Shown here piece after piece: positions 1 through 9,533 of a DNA stretch of 64,000 nt; position 1 is the first letter of the stretch, and each line of letters begins with the position of its first letter. The DNA comes from Serripes groenlandicus (Eukaryota > Mollusca > Bivalvia > Cardiida > Cardiidae). The notes below the pieces were generated by a model, which did no database searches, was not told where the DNA came from, and saw nothing but the letters and a program-made list of their open reading frames with translations. The DNA lies in assembly GCA_031761405.1 (NCBI GenBank), contig JASEVX010000001.1:112656025-112720024 (forward strand), given 5' to 3'. Position numbers and translations under genes: made by a program.

Positions 1-449
1 ATACTTAAATAAATCACCAATATAAACTTATTGTTTATGACATAGCATAATACAATTTGCTAATTTAATAAACAATGTAACATTTAAGACATTTACCAAA
101 TGTGCCCATCAAGTTGTTCATAAGAAATTACAAAAAACTTCTCTGTGCCTTTGAAACACAACATATTTCTCCCACCAAAAAACGTAAAGGAAGTAGTAAA
201 CATTACTAACTTCTTTTTGAAGAGTTCCTGTGTTTTATGCTTGAGTTAACTCCCTTGGTATATTTCAAATTCAAGTTCAGTTCCAGTGGTATTTTTGGTT
301 ATTCTACTGGAGTACTGGTATTCCAGTAACATAGCAGGTAACAATGAAATTTCACTGGAATTGCATTAATGTTTTTCACTTGGGCCTTTACTTTTGACAA
401 GAAGATTTCAAAAGTGTTCACTATAATACATTTATAAGAACTTCTTTGG
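1..449. other. AT-rich stretch, no gene seen
   Basis: No repeat family used elsewhere in this window and no convincing coding frame is visible. Short GTTC/GAAC words appear toward its right end and lead into the 11-bp repeat. Confidence 0.5.
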
Positions 450-504
450 TTCTAGAAGTATTCTAGAAGTGTTCTAGAAGTGTTCTAGAAGTGATCTATA
501 AATG
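450..504. repeat. 11-bp tandem repeat, TTCTAGAAGTG
   Basis: Four clean units (TTCTAGAAGTR) start at 450, 461, 472 and 483, followed by one decayed unit. Each unit holds the palindrome TTCTAGAA, so TTC and GAA boxes alternate at regular spacing. This resembles a gapped heat-shock element, but there is no adjacent gene and regulatory use is only inference. Confidence 0.75.
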
Positions 505-710
505 TTCTTATTTCTCTATTCAGAATGGTAGTTTAAGAGATTCACACTGAGTTAAAAAGTCATTGTAATTTAATTAAATATCATTTTAAAATCAGTGATA
601 TATTTATATTAAACTTACTATTCAAGAACAGAATAAGAACTTATAGGGTTCATTAAAAGTACTTGAATTACACTTGACAGATGTTTATGAACTTGTTAAG
701 AATTTGCCAT

Positions 711-862
711 GTTCTTCTTCAGTTCTTGAACAGTTCACGAACAAGTTTGTCTTACTGTTCATGAACTAAAATTCTTGAACTGTGATTAAGAACTATTTAA
801 TGGCAGTTCATGAACAGTTCATTGGTGGCATGAAAAGTTCATAATTTCAAGAACAACATTTC
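711..862. repeat. GTTCTTGAAC-type palindrome cluster
   Basis: A run of overlapping palindromes such as TTCTTGAA, GTTCATGAAC and CTTGAAC recurs about every 20-35 bp. A second cluster of the same vocabulary lies at 18795-18935, so this is a dispersed repeat rather than local chance. Its element boundaries are not visible. Confidence 0.55.
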
Positions 863-865
863 ACA

Positions 866-1063
866 GGGGAACTTTCAAATTATAGAAAATCTCTATAAAT
901 GATTGTATGAGACTAATTTGCGTATAGAATTTAAATGATTATGGAAAATGGAGAAATTGCTCATTATTTAATATAAGCAATTTCTCCTTTTATTTTGCAA
1001 AAATGATTTCAAAACCTGCTGCAGAGGCTGCTCAGAAAGCGTCTCTATGTGGGAAAGGGTTCA
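866..1063 (-). mobile_element. P-MITE, partial
   Basis: The central palindrome (GAGAAATTGCTC... to GCAATTTCTCC), CTGCTGCAGAGGC and the terminal GGGAAAGGGTT are present. The left terminus is lost or decayed. Confidence 0.7.
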
Positions 1064-1268
1064 TCAGTCTTAGAACTATTAAAATATATCCATCCAACAT
1101 CACTTTACAAATATATATCATTAAAAATGGAAGGGTCTATTTTAGTATTTACTGATTGTTAAAGACTTCTAAAGGGGATTTGAACTAAATGAAAGCTCGT
1201 TAATTTATAGAGGTTTGCCCTAGACATGCTTCAAGAGTGCCAGAATCAGTAGCAGATGTATCCCATTT

Positions 1269-1489
1269 TTAACCCTACAGATACATTAAATCTGCAGCAA
1301 TCAAGTTTAAAATATAGAAAATCTCTAAATCATAGTATGATTTGGTTATTAAAATGAGTTGCAATCATTGTGGCAAGTGGAGAAATTGCTCATTATGAGC
1401 AATTTCTCCTTTTGCCAGAATGATTTCAAAGGTGGTCCGCTGCAGGCCAGACCTGTTTCAGAAAGTGTCTATATGTGGTAAAGGGTTAA
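1269..1489 (-). mobile_element. P-MITE, full length
   Basis: The left end is TTAACCCTAC, somewhat decayed, and the right end is GGTAAAGGGTTAA. The central palindrome around 1380-1412 is intact. Its right TTAA is also the left TTAA of the next copy, so the two elements are joined head to tail. Confidence 0.8.
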
Positions 1490-1719
1490 CCCTTCCCCTC
1501 ATATAGACGCTTTCTGACGTCTCAGCAGCAGACAGCTTTTTGATAACATAGTGACAAAAGAAGAAATTGCACAAAACATGCAATTTCTTCTTTTGACACA
1601 ATGTTTTCCACTTTTAGTCATGGGTTATCCATTCAATTATAGAGATTTTCTATTTTTTGACAAAGTATGTGCTTAGTCGTCTGCTGCAGAAAGTGGGAAT
1701 GTGGGAATTTAGGGTTTAA
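1486..1719 (+). mobile_element. P-MITE, full length, abutting neighbours
   Basis: It starts in the shared TTAA, then CCCTTCCCCTC, GACGCTTTCTGACG and the palindrome around AAATTGCAC. The right end is decayed (GGGAATTTAGGG then TTTAA), and a further P-MITE end begins at once with TTAACCCTAATCC. Confidence 0.78.
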
Positions 1720-1970
1720 CCCTAATCCAACATGCAATAAATCTGCAGCACACATTATATATTTTGGGAAGAACCTGACAATGTCTTTAAACCTTTACCA
1801 CATACAACAAATCTGCAGAAGACGACATTGAAAACGTCTAGGTAAAAAATTCTGAAATTTTCTTAAAATGAATGTGTTATTAATTGACTAAAATTGAAAA
1901 CATTGAGGTTTAAGGAGCGATTTCTTCTTTTGTCATAAGGTTTTCAAAAGTCGTATTGGTAGTAACTACA
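1716..1970 (-). mobile_element. P-MITE fragments, two left ends in series
   Basis: A left terminus at 1716 with AATCTGCAGCA is followed at 1787 by a second left terminus (TTAAACCTTTACCACATAC) with CTGCAGAAGACGAC and decayed centre. Neither has a clear right terminus. Confidence 0.6.
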
Positions 1971-2239
1971 GTTGGAGGTTTGTTCCCCCGAATTAAAAGT
2001 TCCGTCTTTGGTGTTCAAGGATGTTGGGGTAATCATAGAAAGACTGATGTATCTGTTGTAGGATGAATATCTGTACTTCTCGTAATTTTAAACCTGACAG
2101 GAAACTCACTAATATAATTGAAATACTGTGGAAATTGATGTAAAACACCCTTCATTTGATATTGTTTAGAATTCATGTTTAATTTCTGCTTCATGACCTA
2201 ATATGGTAAATTTAATAAGGTATTTTAGACAAATAAAAT

Positions 2240-2463
2240 GTAAAGGCAATTTCTGATGCCTGTGTAGCAAATAACTTTTGAAAACATTGTGACAAAAGGA
2301 GAAATTACTTATTCTGAAAAAGTTACTCCAGTTATGCCATAATGTTTTCAACTCTATTCAAGAATTAAAATTTCAATTACAGAGATTTAATATAATTTTG
2401 CAGGTATATCTTCAAAGTCAACTACTGCAGATTTGTAAATACTTGTATGTGGGAATTGGTTAA
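2240..2463 (+). mobile_element. P-MITE, decayed
   Basis: It keeps TTTTGAAAACATTGTGACAAA, a disrupted centre, ACTACTGCAGATTTG and the terminus GTGGGAATTGGTTAA. The left terminus is not clear. Confidence 0.6.
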
Positions 2464-2565
2464 TAGTAATTAGTTTTCTGTGAGTCGATCTGCTTGCGAG
2501 TGCAACAAGATCTGACTTTGGTAGACATGGCTCAATTCCGTTCTGTCTAACTGACCTGTACACTT

Positions 2566-2795
2566 ATAACTCTTTCCCACATGCAGCAAATCTGCAGCAG
2601 ACGACTTTAAAAGCATGTTGGCAGAAACCCAGAAAATCTCTGTAAATGAAGGTATCATCACCTAAAAAAGTTGAAAACATTGTGGCAAAAGGAGAAATTG
2701 CTCGTTTTGAGCAATTTCTCCTTTTGTCAAAATGTTTTCAAAAGCCGTCTTGTTACAGATGTGTCAAAATGTGTCTACTGGTGGGAAAGGGATAA
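2566..2795 (-). mobile_element. P-MITE with ATAA target duplication
   Basis: The termini CTCTTTCCC (2570-2578) and GGGAAAGGG (2783-2791) are flanked on both sides by ATAA (2566-2569 and 2792-2795). The interior is well preserved, with GCTCGTTTTGAGC at the centre. The matching non-TTAA flanks look like a real 4-bp duplication. Confidence 0.82.
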
Positions 2796-2863
2796 TGATA
2801 TCAGCTGTTTAACTATTTGTAGAAGAGATTTACAAGAGGTGTTTGGCTAAATGAGCAAACTGG

Positions 2864-3094
2864 TAAACCCTTTCCATCATATAGACTCTTTTTGACGCCT
2901 CTGCAGCAGACTGCTTTTAGAAAACTTAGTGACAAAAGAAGAAATTGCTCAAACAAGCAATTTCTCCTTTTGCCACAATGTTTTCTACTTTTTAGTCATA
3001 AGTTATCCATTTAATTATAGAGATTTACCATTTTTTTGACAACATATGCTTAAAGTCATCAGCTGCAGAATTGTCGTATGAGGGAAAGGGTGAA
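2864..3094 (+). mobile_element. P-MITE, full length
   Basis: Flanks are TAAA on the left and TGAA on the right. CCCTTTCC and GGGAAAGGG termini, GACGCCTCTGCAGCAGAC and a perfect AATTGCTCAAACAAGCAATT-type centre are visible. Confidence 0.8.
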
Positions 3095-3156
3095 AATGTG
3101 AAATGGGCCAGACAGTAAATGTATGCTTTATGATTTATTTTTACACAAATATGACT

Positions 3157-3373
3157 TTAATCCTTTCACACATGCATTAATTTTGAATTAGACAACTTGG
3201 ATTACTTTTAGCCAAAACTATAGGAATTCTCTATAAATGAAAGAACAGCTAGTATAAAGTTGAAGACATTGTAAAAGAAGGAGAAATTGAGCAATTTCTC
3301 TATTTGCCACAATGTTTTCAAAAGTTGTCTGCTGCAGAGGCTCAGAAAGCATCTGTATGTGTGAACGGGTTAA
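3157..3373 (-). mobile_element. P-MITE, TTAA flanked
   Basis: TTAA lies at both ends (3157-3160 and 3370-3373). Termini are TCCTTTCAC and GTGTGAACGGG. The central palindrome has lost its loop and reads AAATTGAGCAATTTC. Confidence 0.75.
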
Positions 3374-3417
3374 ACTCTACCTGACACTGTCGCTGATGAT
3401 TTGAAAGTTCAATGCGG

Positions 3418-3595
3418 ATGACTTTTGAAAATAGTGTTGGAGAAGGAGAAATTTCTTCTTTTATTACGTTTTTTTTGTGTGTGTACATTAATTCAGCTCT
3501 ATAAATATGAGCAATTTCTCCTTTTGCCAAAATGTTTTCAAAAGTTGTCTGCTATTATAAGAGGCATCAAATTGGGTCTTCTGTGGGAAAGGGTT
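3418..3595 (-). mobile_element. P-MITE, decayed with inserted T/GT-rich bases
   Basis: Pieces of the interior and GTTGTCTGCT are recognisable, ending in GTGGGAAAGGGTTA. A TTTTTTTGTGTGTG stretch separates the palindrome arms. Confidence 0.5.
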
Positions 3596-3625
3596 ACTGT
3601 TGCATGTTCTACTGTCCTATGTTGA

Positions 3626-3855
3626 ATACCCTTTTCCCTCATACGACAAATCTGCAGCAGACGACTTTGAACGTATTTTGTCAAAAAATAGAAAATCTCC
3701 ATAATTTTATGGATAACCTATGACAAAAAGTGGAAAACATTGTGGCAAAAGGAGAAATTGCACGTTTTGTGCAATTTCTTCTTTTGTCACTATGTTTTCA
3801 AAAAGTCGTCTGCTGCTGAGGCGTCAGAAAGCGTCTAAATGAGGGAAAGCGATAC
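3626..3855 (-). mobile_element. P-MITE with ATAC flanks
   Basis: Termini CCTTTTCCC and GGGAAAGCG are flanked by ATAC on both sides (3626-3629, 3852-3855). The interior is full, with GCACGTTTTGTGC at the centre. The left boundary is ambiguous by one base because of an extra C. Confidence 0.78.
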
Positions 3856-3952
3856 ACACCAAAAGGTGACTTGATAATCATATGATGATTAGTTTATCCA
3901 TGGAATCAGTCTCACCACAGGGACCATTCAATTACTATGCATAAGGTATACC

Positions 3953-4188
3953 ATAGCCCTTTCACACACACATATATATAGGTACTTTCTGACGCCTCTT
4001 CAGCAGACGACTTTTGAAAACATTGTGACAAAAGAAGAAATTGCTCAAAATGAGCAATTCTCCCTTTGCCACAATGTTTTAAACTTTTTTCAATAATATT
4101 TTTTTTATTTATTGAGATTTTCAATATTTATTGCTACTTGTTTTCAAAGTCATCTTCTACAGATTTGTTGTTTGTTGGAAAGGGATAG
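3953..4188 (+). mobile_element. P-MITE with ATAG target duplication
   Basis: ATAG precedes CCCTTTCAC at 3953 and follows GGAAAGGG at 4185. The interior shows GACGCCTCTTCAGCAGACGAC and the palindrome around GCTCAAAATGAGC. Confidence 0.8.
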
Positions 4189-4419
4189 CTAGCCTGAAAT
4201 AATTAGCTTCATAAATTCCTGACTGAAAACGGCTGGTAAGATTAAACTGATTATTTGGATACAAAAGTTTTCTTCTGTCACAGAAAAAGTGTTATACTTT
4301 CTCTCCTTTCTAACTGAATATTGCAAAGATTTGTTTTCTCAATCTTTCTTATTTAAAACCTGTAGAAACGTTAGGATTGTCTGGACAGATGATATAAATA
4401 TAAAAGCACATGAAGTAGT

Positions 4420-4738
4420 TCATCATATCTCAGCCGAGCCCCAGTAGCTCAGTCGGTAGCGACGCAGGCTGTCAATCCAGGGGTTGTGAGTTCGAATCCC
4501 GGCTCAGCCAACTTTCTTTCCGACGATTGACAAAAGTCAATGCGACATGTGTCATTCGTCTTTCACCAATGGGCTAAGTCTATGTGGGAAAGCAGCCAAT
4601 TGCTTGGGAAGATTGTTGTGTGGAGTACTGGTGTGAGAAAACCAGGAAATGCATGAGTAGGTGAACTGGCCGCCGTGATATAACTGAGAAATTGTTAAAA
4701 ACGCCGTTAAACCCCAATCAATCAATCATCATATCTCA
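4420..4738 (+). mobile_element. tRNA-headed SINE, complete, 13-bp target duplication
   Basis: The target duplication TCATCATATCTCA is at 4420-4432 and 4726-4738. The body starts with a tRNA-like head (A-box TAGCTCAGTCGG, B-box AGTTCGAATCCC) and continues with a unique middle. It ends in a conserved 3' domain (GATATAACTGAGAAATTG, AACGCCGTTAAACCCC) and an (AATC)n tail. The 3' domain fits the molluscan V-SINE/RUDI type, from memory. The head is not a functional tRNA because it lacks a proper acceptor stem and runs on into the SINE. The perfect duplication implies recent retroposition. Confidence 0.88.
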
Positions 4739-5672
4739 AATTTGAGACATTTGATGCGCTACTGAATGTCTTATTTTCACAATTAATTTTAAGCCATATT
4801 CTCACTGTCCCGGATTGGCGCCATAATGGTACGTCCAGGATGATGGTTCGGGAGAAACTTTATAAAACTGGGAAGACAATCGTAGATGTTCGGGATGGTC
4901 CATAGTGAAGCCTGTTGTTTTGACTCTTCAAGCTGACCGTCCCGGATGTTTTAAAATATTTAATTCAACCGGGAGACACTGGGAGAAATATCCATGATCT
5001 GGCCATGTCCGGCACAATGTCTGTATACGCTGGTGCAGGGCCCGGTCTTTACTGTGGCTCTTCCGGGATAGGATAGTCCATGGTAACCTTAGCTATCCCT
5101 GGTTTATATCATAACTATCTGGTTAGTTACAGGGGACACTGGGGTGCCACTGGTGATCCACCGTAGCATAACCAGGTCTTTACAGGGTTGGACTGGCAGC
5201 CACAGGGGAATACGCCGGCACAACACTATACAATCGAGAACTAACCGGGGTAATCTGGAAACAGAAGAGGACATCCAGCTTTTAGACCAGGTGCACTCCA
5301 GGACAACGATGGGAATGTGAGAATGCAATTGATTTTCTGCAAAAATGTCTCATATCATCTTGGTACATTGGCTACTTTTCACTGGGAGATACCAGGACAT
5401 AAGAATCGGGACAGTGAGAATGGGGCTTTATTTAGCTATGAGGATTGCATTCAAAGGCAAGGATGAATCAAAAGAGAATGCTGTCTCATATCTAGTTAGA
5501 TATTTAGAGTGTCATATACTTACCATATAAATATCCTATGAAATATTTTTGCTATGTGGAAATAATGAGATGTGTCATATAACTTAGGTCTCAATCTATT
5601 TAAAAAGCCTAACATTTTTGTTCCCTTATTTTACCATTTATCTGGTTAAGTAATGAAAATTTATGTCACTAT
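4739..5672. other. GC-richer unique stretch, no gene assigned
   Basis: From about 4800 to 5470 base composition is richer in G and C than its surroundings. Loosely repeated words such as CCGGGA, GGGAGA and GTCCATGG suggest an old repeat. Open frames of 74 codons on the minus strand (5104-5328) and 61 on the plus strand (5345-5530) match nothing I recognise. They share no splice or start context, so I do not call a gene. Confidence 0.4.
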
Positions 5673-5760
5673 TTAACCCATTTCCCTTATTCAGACGATA
5701 TCTGATGCCTTAGCTTTAGACAACTTTTGAAAATATTACCAAGAAAGGGAAAAACTTATA
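5673..5760 (+). mobile_element. P-MITE left-end fragment
   Basis: TTAACCCATTTCCC, then GACGATATCTGATGCC and AGACAACTTTTGAAAATATT. The rest is missing. Confidence 0.65.
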
Positions 5761-5799
5761 CTACTCCCTATAATTGACATGTAAGACTTTTTTACTCAA

Positions 5800-5996
5800 A
5801 TGATTAAGGATTTGGAACCGTGAGTCCCAGGGTCAATCACCAGTGGTGGTGGTCACGGTGGAGTGCCCTTGGGCAAGGCACATTTCCGTATCTAGTGCTT
5901 GTTTGATTTCCCAGGGATCATCAGTAAATGATGTCGCTGTGTGATATCAATGCAATAATGTTGAAAACACTGTGTAATACCCCAATAGAACAAATC
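5800..5996 (+). mobile_element. SINE, decayed, second head type
   Basis: A degraded tRNA-like head is followed by GGAGTGCCCTTGGGCAAGG, CCCAGGGATCAT and the 3' domain (ATAATGTTGAAAACAC, ACCCCAATAGAACAAA). The middle matches the SINEs at 26016 and 26282. No target duplication is clear. Confidence 0.65.
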
Positions 5997-6440
5997 AGAT
6001 GACTCAATTAGAATATCATAACAGGGAAATATCTAACTTATTTTTCTTTTCTGTGACTTTCAGGACTTTTTAGTAGATCTATATTAAAAAGCAATACCTA
6101 ATTTGTAAATCTGTAACAAACCAATAATGACCTTGTCCAGAATAAGGGAAAATAGGGCTAATATAACTTGTGGGCAGGGTGAAATTATTATTCATGGATC
6201 TTGAGTGTCAGTGAATTTATAGCAGTTTTTGATAGCACAGTATATAATTGCATAAAGCCTGAAATATCTGGGACACTGCAAAGTATAATAAGGTCAACAA
6301 TTTAATCCATTTTTCAATAGAAAGCAGATTGAAAAAAATAGACCGAGACAAAATATGAACAAGGTTAAATACTTTTAATGCCATTTTGTTTTGAAAAAAA
6401 TGAGGATACAAAATGTAACATTTGGGATATTGCTACCATA
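5997..6440. other. AT-rich stretch, nothing recognised
   Basis: No member of the families seen elsewhere, no RNA gene and no credible coding frame. Confidence 0.45.
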
Positions 6441-6716
6441 TCTGACACTAATACCAAGTTGAAACTATTGTGGTGGAAAAGGGTATCTCAAGAATGAATC
6501 ATGGCTCCTTTTCCTACAATGTTTTCTGCTGTAGGGACATCAAAAGTCATCTATATTAATTTGAAAGGATTGAATGCTGATGACTAAAGCTTGGTCTAAG
6601 AGAGTTTAGCAATTTGTTGATGCACATGTCGTAACTTTTAGACATTTACAGTATTTTTTGCCTTGATATCTTCAAGTTGTCTGCAACAGATTTGTTGTAT
6701 GTGGGAAAGAGGTTTT
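6441..6716. mobile_element. Decayed P-MITE pieces
   Basis: TCCTTTTCCTACAATGTTTTC near 6510 and a separate right end (GTTGTCTGCAACAG, TGTGGGAAAGAGG) near 6690 are recognisable. The intervening bases are not. Confidence 0.4.
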
Positions 6717-6740
6717 AAATAAAAGTCCCGAACCAGCCAG

Positions 6741-7145
6741 CTATCCGTTTCCCACCTATAGACGCATTTTGACGCATCTGCAGCAGACGACTTTTGAAAA
6801 TATCATGACAAAAGGAGAAATTGCTCAAAACAAGCAATTTCTCCTTTGGCCACAATGTTTTCACATTTTTAGCTCGACTTTTGAAAAAACGAGAGTTATT
6901 GTCATGACCCTGGCATCGCCGTCGTCGGCAGCGGTGAACCGTCGGCGGCGGCGGTGTACCGTTGTCCGGTTAAGGTTTTTTGTTCAGCTCAGCTTTTTTT
7001 CTGTTTTCTATCAGTCGAGCGCCTGTGCCGTACGCGCTGCTCTTGTTTCAGTAATTATACCTATAATTATAGAGATTTTCCATGTTTCAAGTAGACATTT
7101 TCAAAGTAGTCTGCTGCAGATTTGCTGTATGTGGGAAAGGGCTAT
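6741..7145 (+). mobile_element. P-MITE with CTAT target duplication, split by a mini-Helitron
   Basis: CTAT lies immediately outside CCGTTTCCC (6745) and GGGAAAGGG (7133-7141). The left half, including GACGCATCTGCAGCAGACGAC and the centre, runs to about 6869. It resumes after 7046 with AATTATACC, ATAGAGATTTTCC and CTGCTGCAG. The open frame at 6769-7185 is just the translation of this composite. Confidence 0.85.
6870..7046 (+). mobile_element. Complete 177-bp mini-Helitron (H4)
   Basis: It begins TAGCTCGACTTTTG with a small 5' foldback, has a CGG-rich core, then the inverted arm AGTCGAGCG. The 3' hairpin AGCGC..GCGCT is followed by the terminus GCTCTTGT. Both ends fall inside one P-MITE and between T residues, so the boundaries are well defined. 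It has no coding capacity. The architecture matches H1 to H5. Confidence 0.8.
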
Positions 7146-7275
7146 GCCGCCTGAGCCAGCGCTTCTTTCAGAATTCAACTTCTAAATGTACAGATACACC
7201 ATGCAGATGCATTCAACCATGGCTATACCCTGCTTTTCATTGATTGAAATGACATCAATGATTATGGCAAATGGG

Positions 7276-7507
7276 TTAACCCTTTCTCTCATATAGACGC
7301 TTTCTGACGCCTCTGCAGCAGACAGCTTTTTGTAAACATAGTGACAAACAAAGAAATTGCTCAAAACAAGCAATTTCTTCTTTTGCCACACTGTTTTCCA
7401 CTTTTAGTCATAGGTTATCCATTCAATTATAGAGATATTCCATTTTTTTTACAAAAATATGTTCAAAGTCGTCTGCTGCAGAATTGTTGTATGAGGGAAA
7501 GGGTCTA
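7276..7507 (+). mobile_element. P-MITE, full length
   Basis: TTAACCCTTTCTCTC on the left, GGGAAAGGG on the right followed by TCTA, so the flanks do not match. The interior is complete, with GCTCAAAACAAGC at the centre. Confidence 0.83.
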
Positions 7508-7920
7508 ATTAAGTTAAATGGCCTGGGAACAATTCAGTCACTAAGCAAAGGGTTTTGACACTATGTGTGATATTTATATTTATCAATGGTGGAGATATTG
7601 CTGAATCAGTTACTAATCCATAGATCAATGGGCGATAATCTAGTTAATCTGATACCATTTCTCTCACAAGTGATATAGTCTGATATACTCTGGTAAACAT
7701 GGGATATATCATTCAGTAAACATTTTCAGTTATAGTATAATGTCTTAAATCTGAGTCTGCTGCTCTATAAGATTGTCTGATGTAGAGGCATTCAAAGTTA
7801 TTTGAATCTAAAGGACAAAACTAACTTTTGATGCATCTGTAGCAAGCTTAAGGTCTTTCCAAAATAATGAAGTGATAACAACAAATTCAAATTAATGCTA
7901 AGACTCAACAAAAAATTCTA
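7508..7920. other. AT-rich stretch, nothing recognised
   Basis: No family member or gene seen. A weak echo of a P-MITE subterminal motif near 7770-7860 is too decayed to call. Confidence 0.4.
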
Positions 7921-8150
7921 TTAACCCTTTCCCTCATATAGACGCTTTCTGACGCCTCTGCAGCAGACGGCGTTTTGAAAACATAGTGACAAAAGAAGAA
8001 ATTGCACAGAACGTGCAATTTCTCCTTTTGCCACAATGTTTTCCACTTTTTGTCATAGGTTATCCATTCAATTATTGAGATTTTCTATGTTTTGACAAAA
8101 TACGTTCAAAGTCGTCTGCTGCAGAATTGCCGTATGAGGGAAAGGGTTAA
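7921..8150 (+). mobile_element. P-MITE, near-consensus reference copy
   Basis: TTAA is at 7921-7924 and 8147-8150. Between them, in order: CCCTTTCCC, GACGCTTTCTGACGCC, CTGCAGCAGACGG, TTTTGAAAAC, GTGACAAAAGAAG, and the central palindrome AAATTGCACAGAACGTGCAATTT-type. Then come CTTTTGCCAC, ATGTTTTCCAC, AGTCGTCTGCTGCAG and GGGAAAGGG. The element could fold end to end. It encodes nothing. The two arms differ in the spacer (TTATCCATTCAATT, GAGATTTTC on the right only), which defines orientation. Confidence 0.92.
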
Positions 8151-8170
8151 GTTTCGTTTCCTTCAATGTT

Positions 8171-8320
8171 TTAACCCTTTCCCAATTGAATCCAATTTTG
8201 ATACATGATACAGTAAAAAACTTTGAAAACATTGTGACAAAGGAAGAATGGTTCATTATACATCTCAATTTAATAATTATACTTTCATTTAAAAACATTT
8301 TCCATATATTTACCTAGATT
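8171..8320 (+). mobile_element. P-MITE, decayed, right end missing
   Basis: TTAACCCTTTCCC at 8171, then TTTGAAAACATTGTGACAAA and ATAATTATACTTTCATTT. It runs into a Helitron-like 5' end at about 8321. Confidence 0.6.
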
Positions 8321-8640
8321 TTTGGCTCACTTGAGCACAAAGTGATCAAGGTGAGTTTTTGTCAATGCCCTTTGTCAGGCTTCAAGGTCTGTCATCCATC
8401 AACATCGTTTCTCCTCAATAAGGCTCTTATAATTCTGGTTTCCATGGCAATTAAAAAAGAATAAAACTTACACAAAGATGTCATCCAAACTTAAGATTTT
8501 CAAATAATTTGTAGAAATGTTCCTTCGGTTCCTCTATCAGATTTCTGCAAGCCATATTGATTTGTCGAAAACATGGACTCCAGCCCGGGGCGGGGCTGGT
8601 TTGCCTCATATGGCTTTAGTTAAAAATTTAATATGCATAT
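8321..8640 (+). mobile_element. Helitron-like fragment with GCTCAC/GTGAG foldback
   Basis: TTGGCTCACTTGAGCAC pairs with GATCAAGGTGAG, as in the H3 5' end. Further in, 8495-8610 resembles 38440-38560 (AATAATTTGTAG, ATGTTCCTT, GGGGCTGG/AGGGCTG). No clear 3' terminus. Confidence 0.5.
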
Positions 8641-8729
8641 GAAAAAGGGTTAAACATTGAATAAGACAATTCACTGATATAAATTTGTTATTAAAATTAA
8701 TCTATGAAAATACAGTTTTATGAATTGAT

Positions 8730-8959
8730 TTAACCCATACGACAATTCTGCAGCAGACGACTTTGAACATATTTTGTCAAAAAATAGAAAATCTCTATAA
8801 TTGAATGGATATTTAAACCTATGAAAAAAAGTGGAAAACATTGTGCAGGCAAGAGGAGAATTTGCACGTTTTGAGCAATTTCTTCTTTTGTCACTATGTT
8901 TTCAAAAAGCCATCTGCTGCAGAGGCGTCAGAAAGCGTCTATATGAGGGAAAGGGTTAA
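8730..8959 (-). mobile_element. P-MITE, TTAA flanked
   Basis: TTAACCCATACGAC on the left and GGGAAAGGGTTAA on the right. A few extra bases (GCAGGC) sit inside the normally conserved GTGGCAAAAGGAG. Confidence 0.85.
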
Positions 8960-9048
8960 AGTAAATATTGCAAATCATGCACAATATTTTCTTTAGTCAT
9001 CTGATGGAGATCCTTTGAAAATAATCTATTCTATCAAGTAAAATTATG

Positions 9049-9275
9049 TTAACCCTTTACGACATACAACAAATCTGCAGCTCAGGTGACTTTGAAAATG
9101 CTTAGTTAAAAATATGTTAACTCAGTGTAAATGAAACAACAGTTATTGAATAAAATTGAAAACTTCGCGACAAAAGGAGAAATTGCTCATGAGCAATTTC
9201 TTCTCTATTGCCACATTATTTTCCAAAGTCGTTATGCAGACGGGTAAAAAACTGTCTGTATGTGGGAAATTGTCA
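9049..9275 (-). mobile_element. P-MITE, full length, decayed right end
   Basis: TTAACCCTTTACGACATAC on the left. The centre is a perfect, nearly loopless AAATTGCTCATGAGCAATTT. The right terminus is GTGGGAAATTGTCAA. Confidence 0.75.
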
Positions 9276-9303
9276 AAGTACGCGTATCATATCCATACAT
9301 TTA

Positions 9304-9533
9304 TTAACCCTTTCCCTCATACGACAATTCTGCAGCAGACGACTTTAAACGTATTTTGTCAAAACATAGAAAATCTCCATAATTGAATGGATAACCTATG
9401 CCAAAAAGTGGAAAACATTGTGGCAAAAGGAGAAATTGCACGTTTTGTGCAATTTCTTCTTTTGTCACTATGTTTTCAAAAAGCCGTCTGCTGCAGAGGC
9501 GTCAGAAAGCGTCTATATGAGGGAAAGGGTTAA
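9304..9533 (-). mobile_element. P-MITE, near-consensus
   Basis: TTAA at both ends, CCCTTTCCC and GGGAAAGGG intact. The centre is GCACGTTTTGTGC. The length equals the reference copy at 7921. Confidence 0.92.

Noticed and set aside
4433..4510. tRNA gene
   Set aside because: Good A- and B-boxes, but it is the head of a SINE with target duplications, and the acceptor stem does not close.
6769..7185. 138-codon open frame, the longest in the window
   Set aside because: It reads through a P-MITE and its nested mini-Helitron. The Arg/Ser-rich part is the CGG-rich Helitron core, not a gene.
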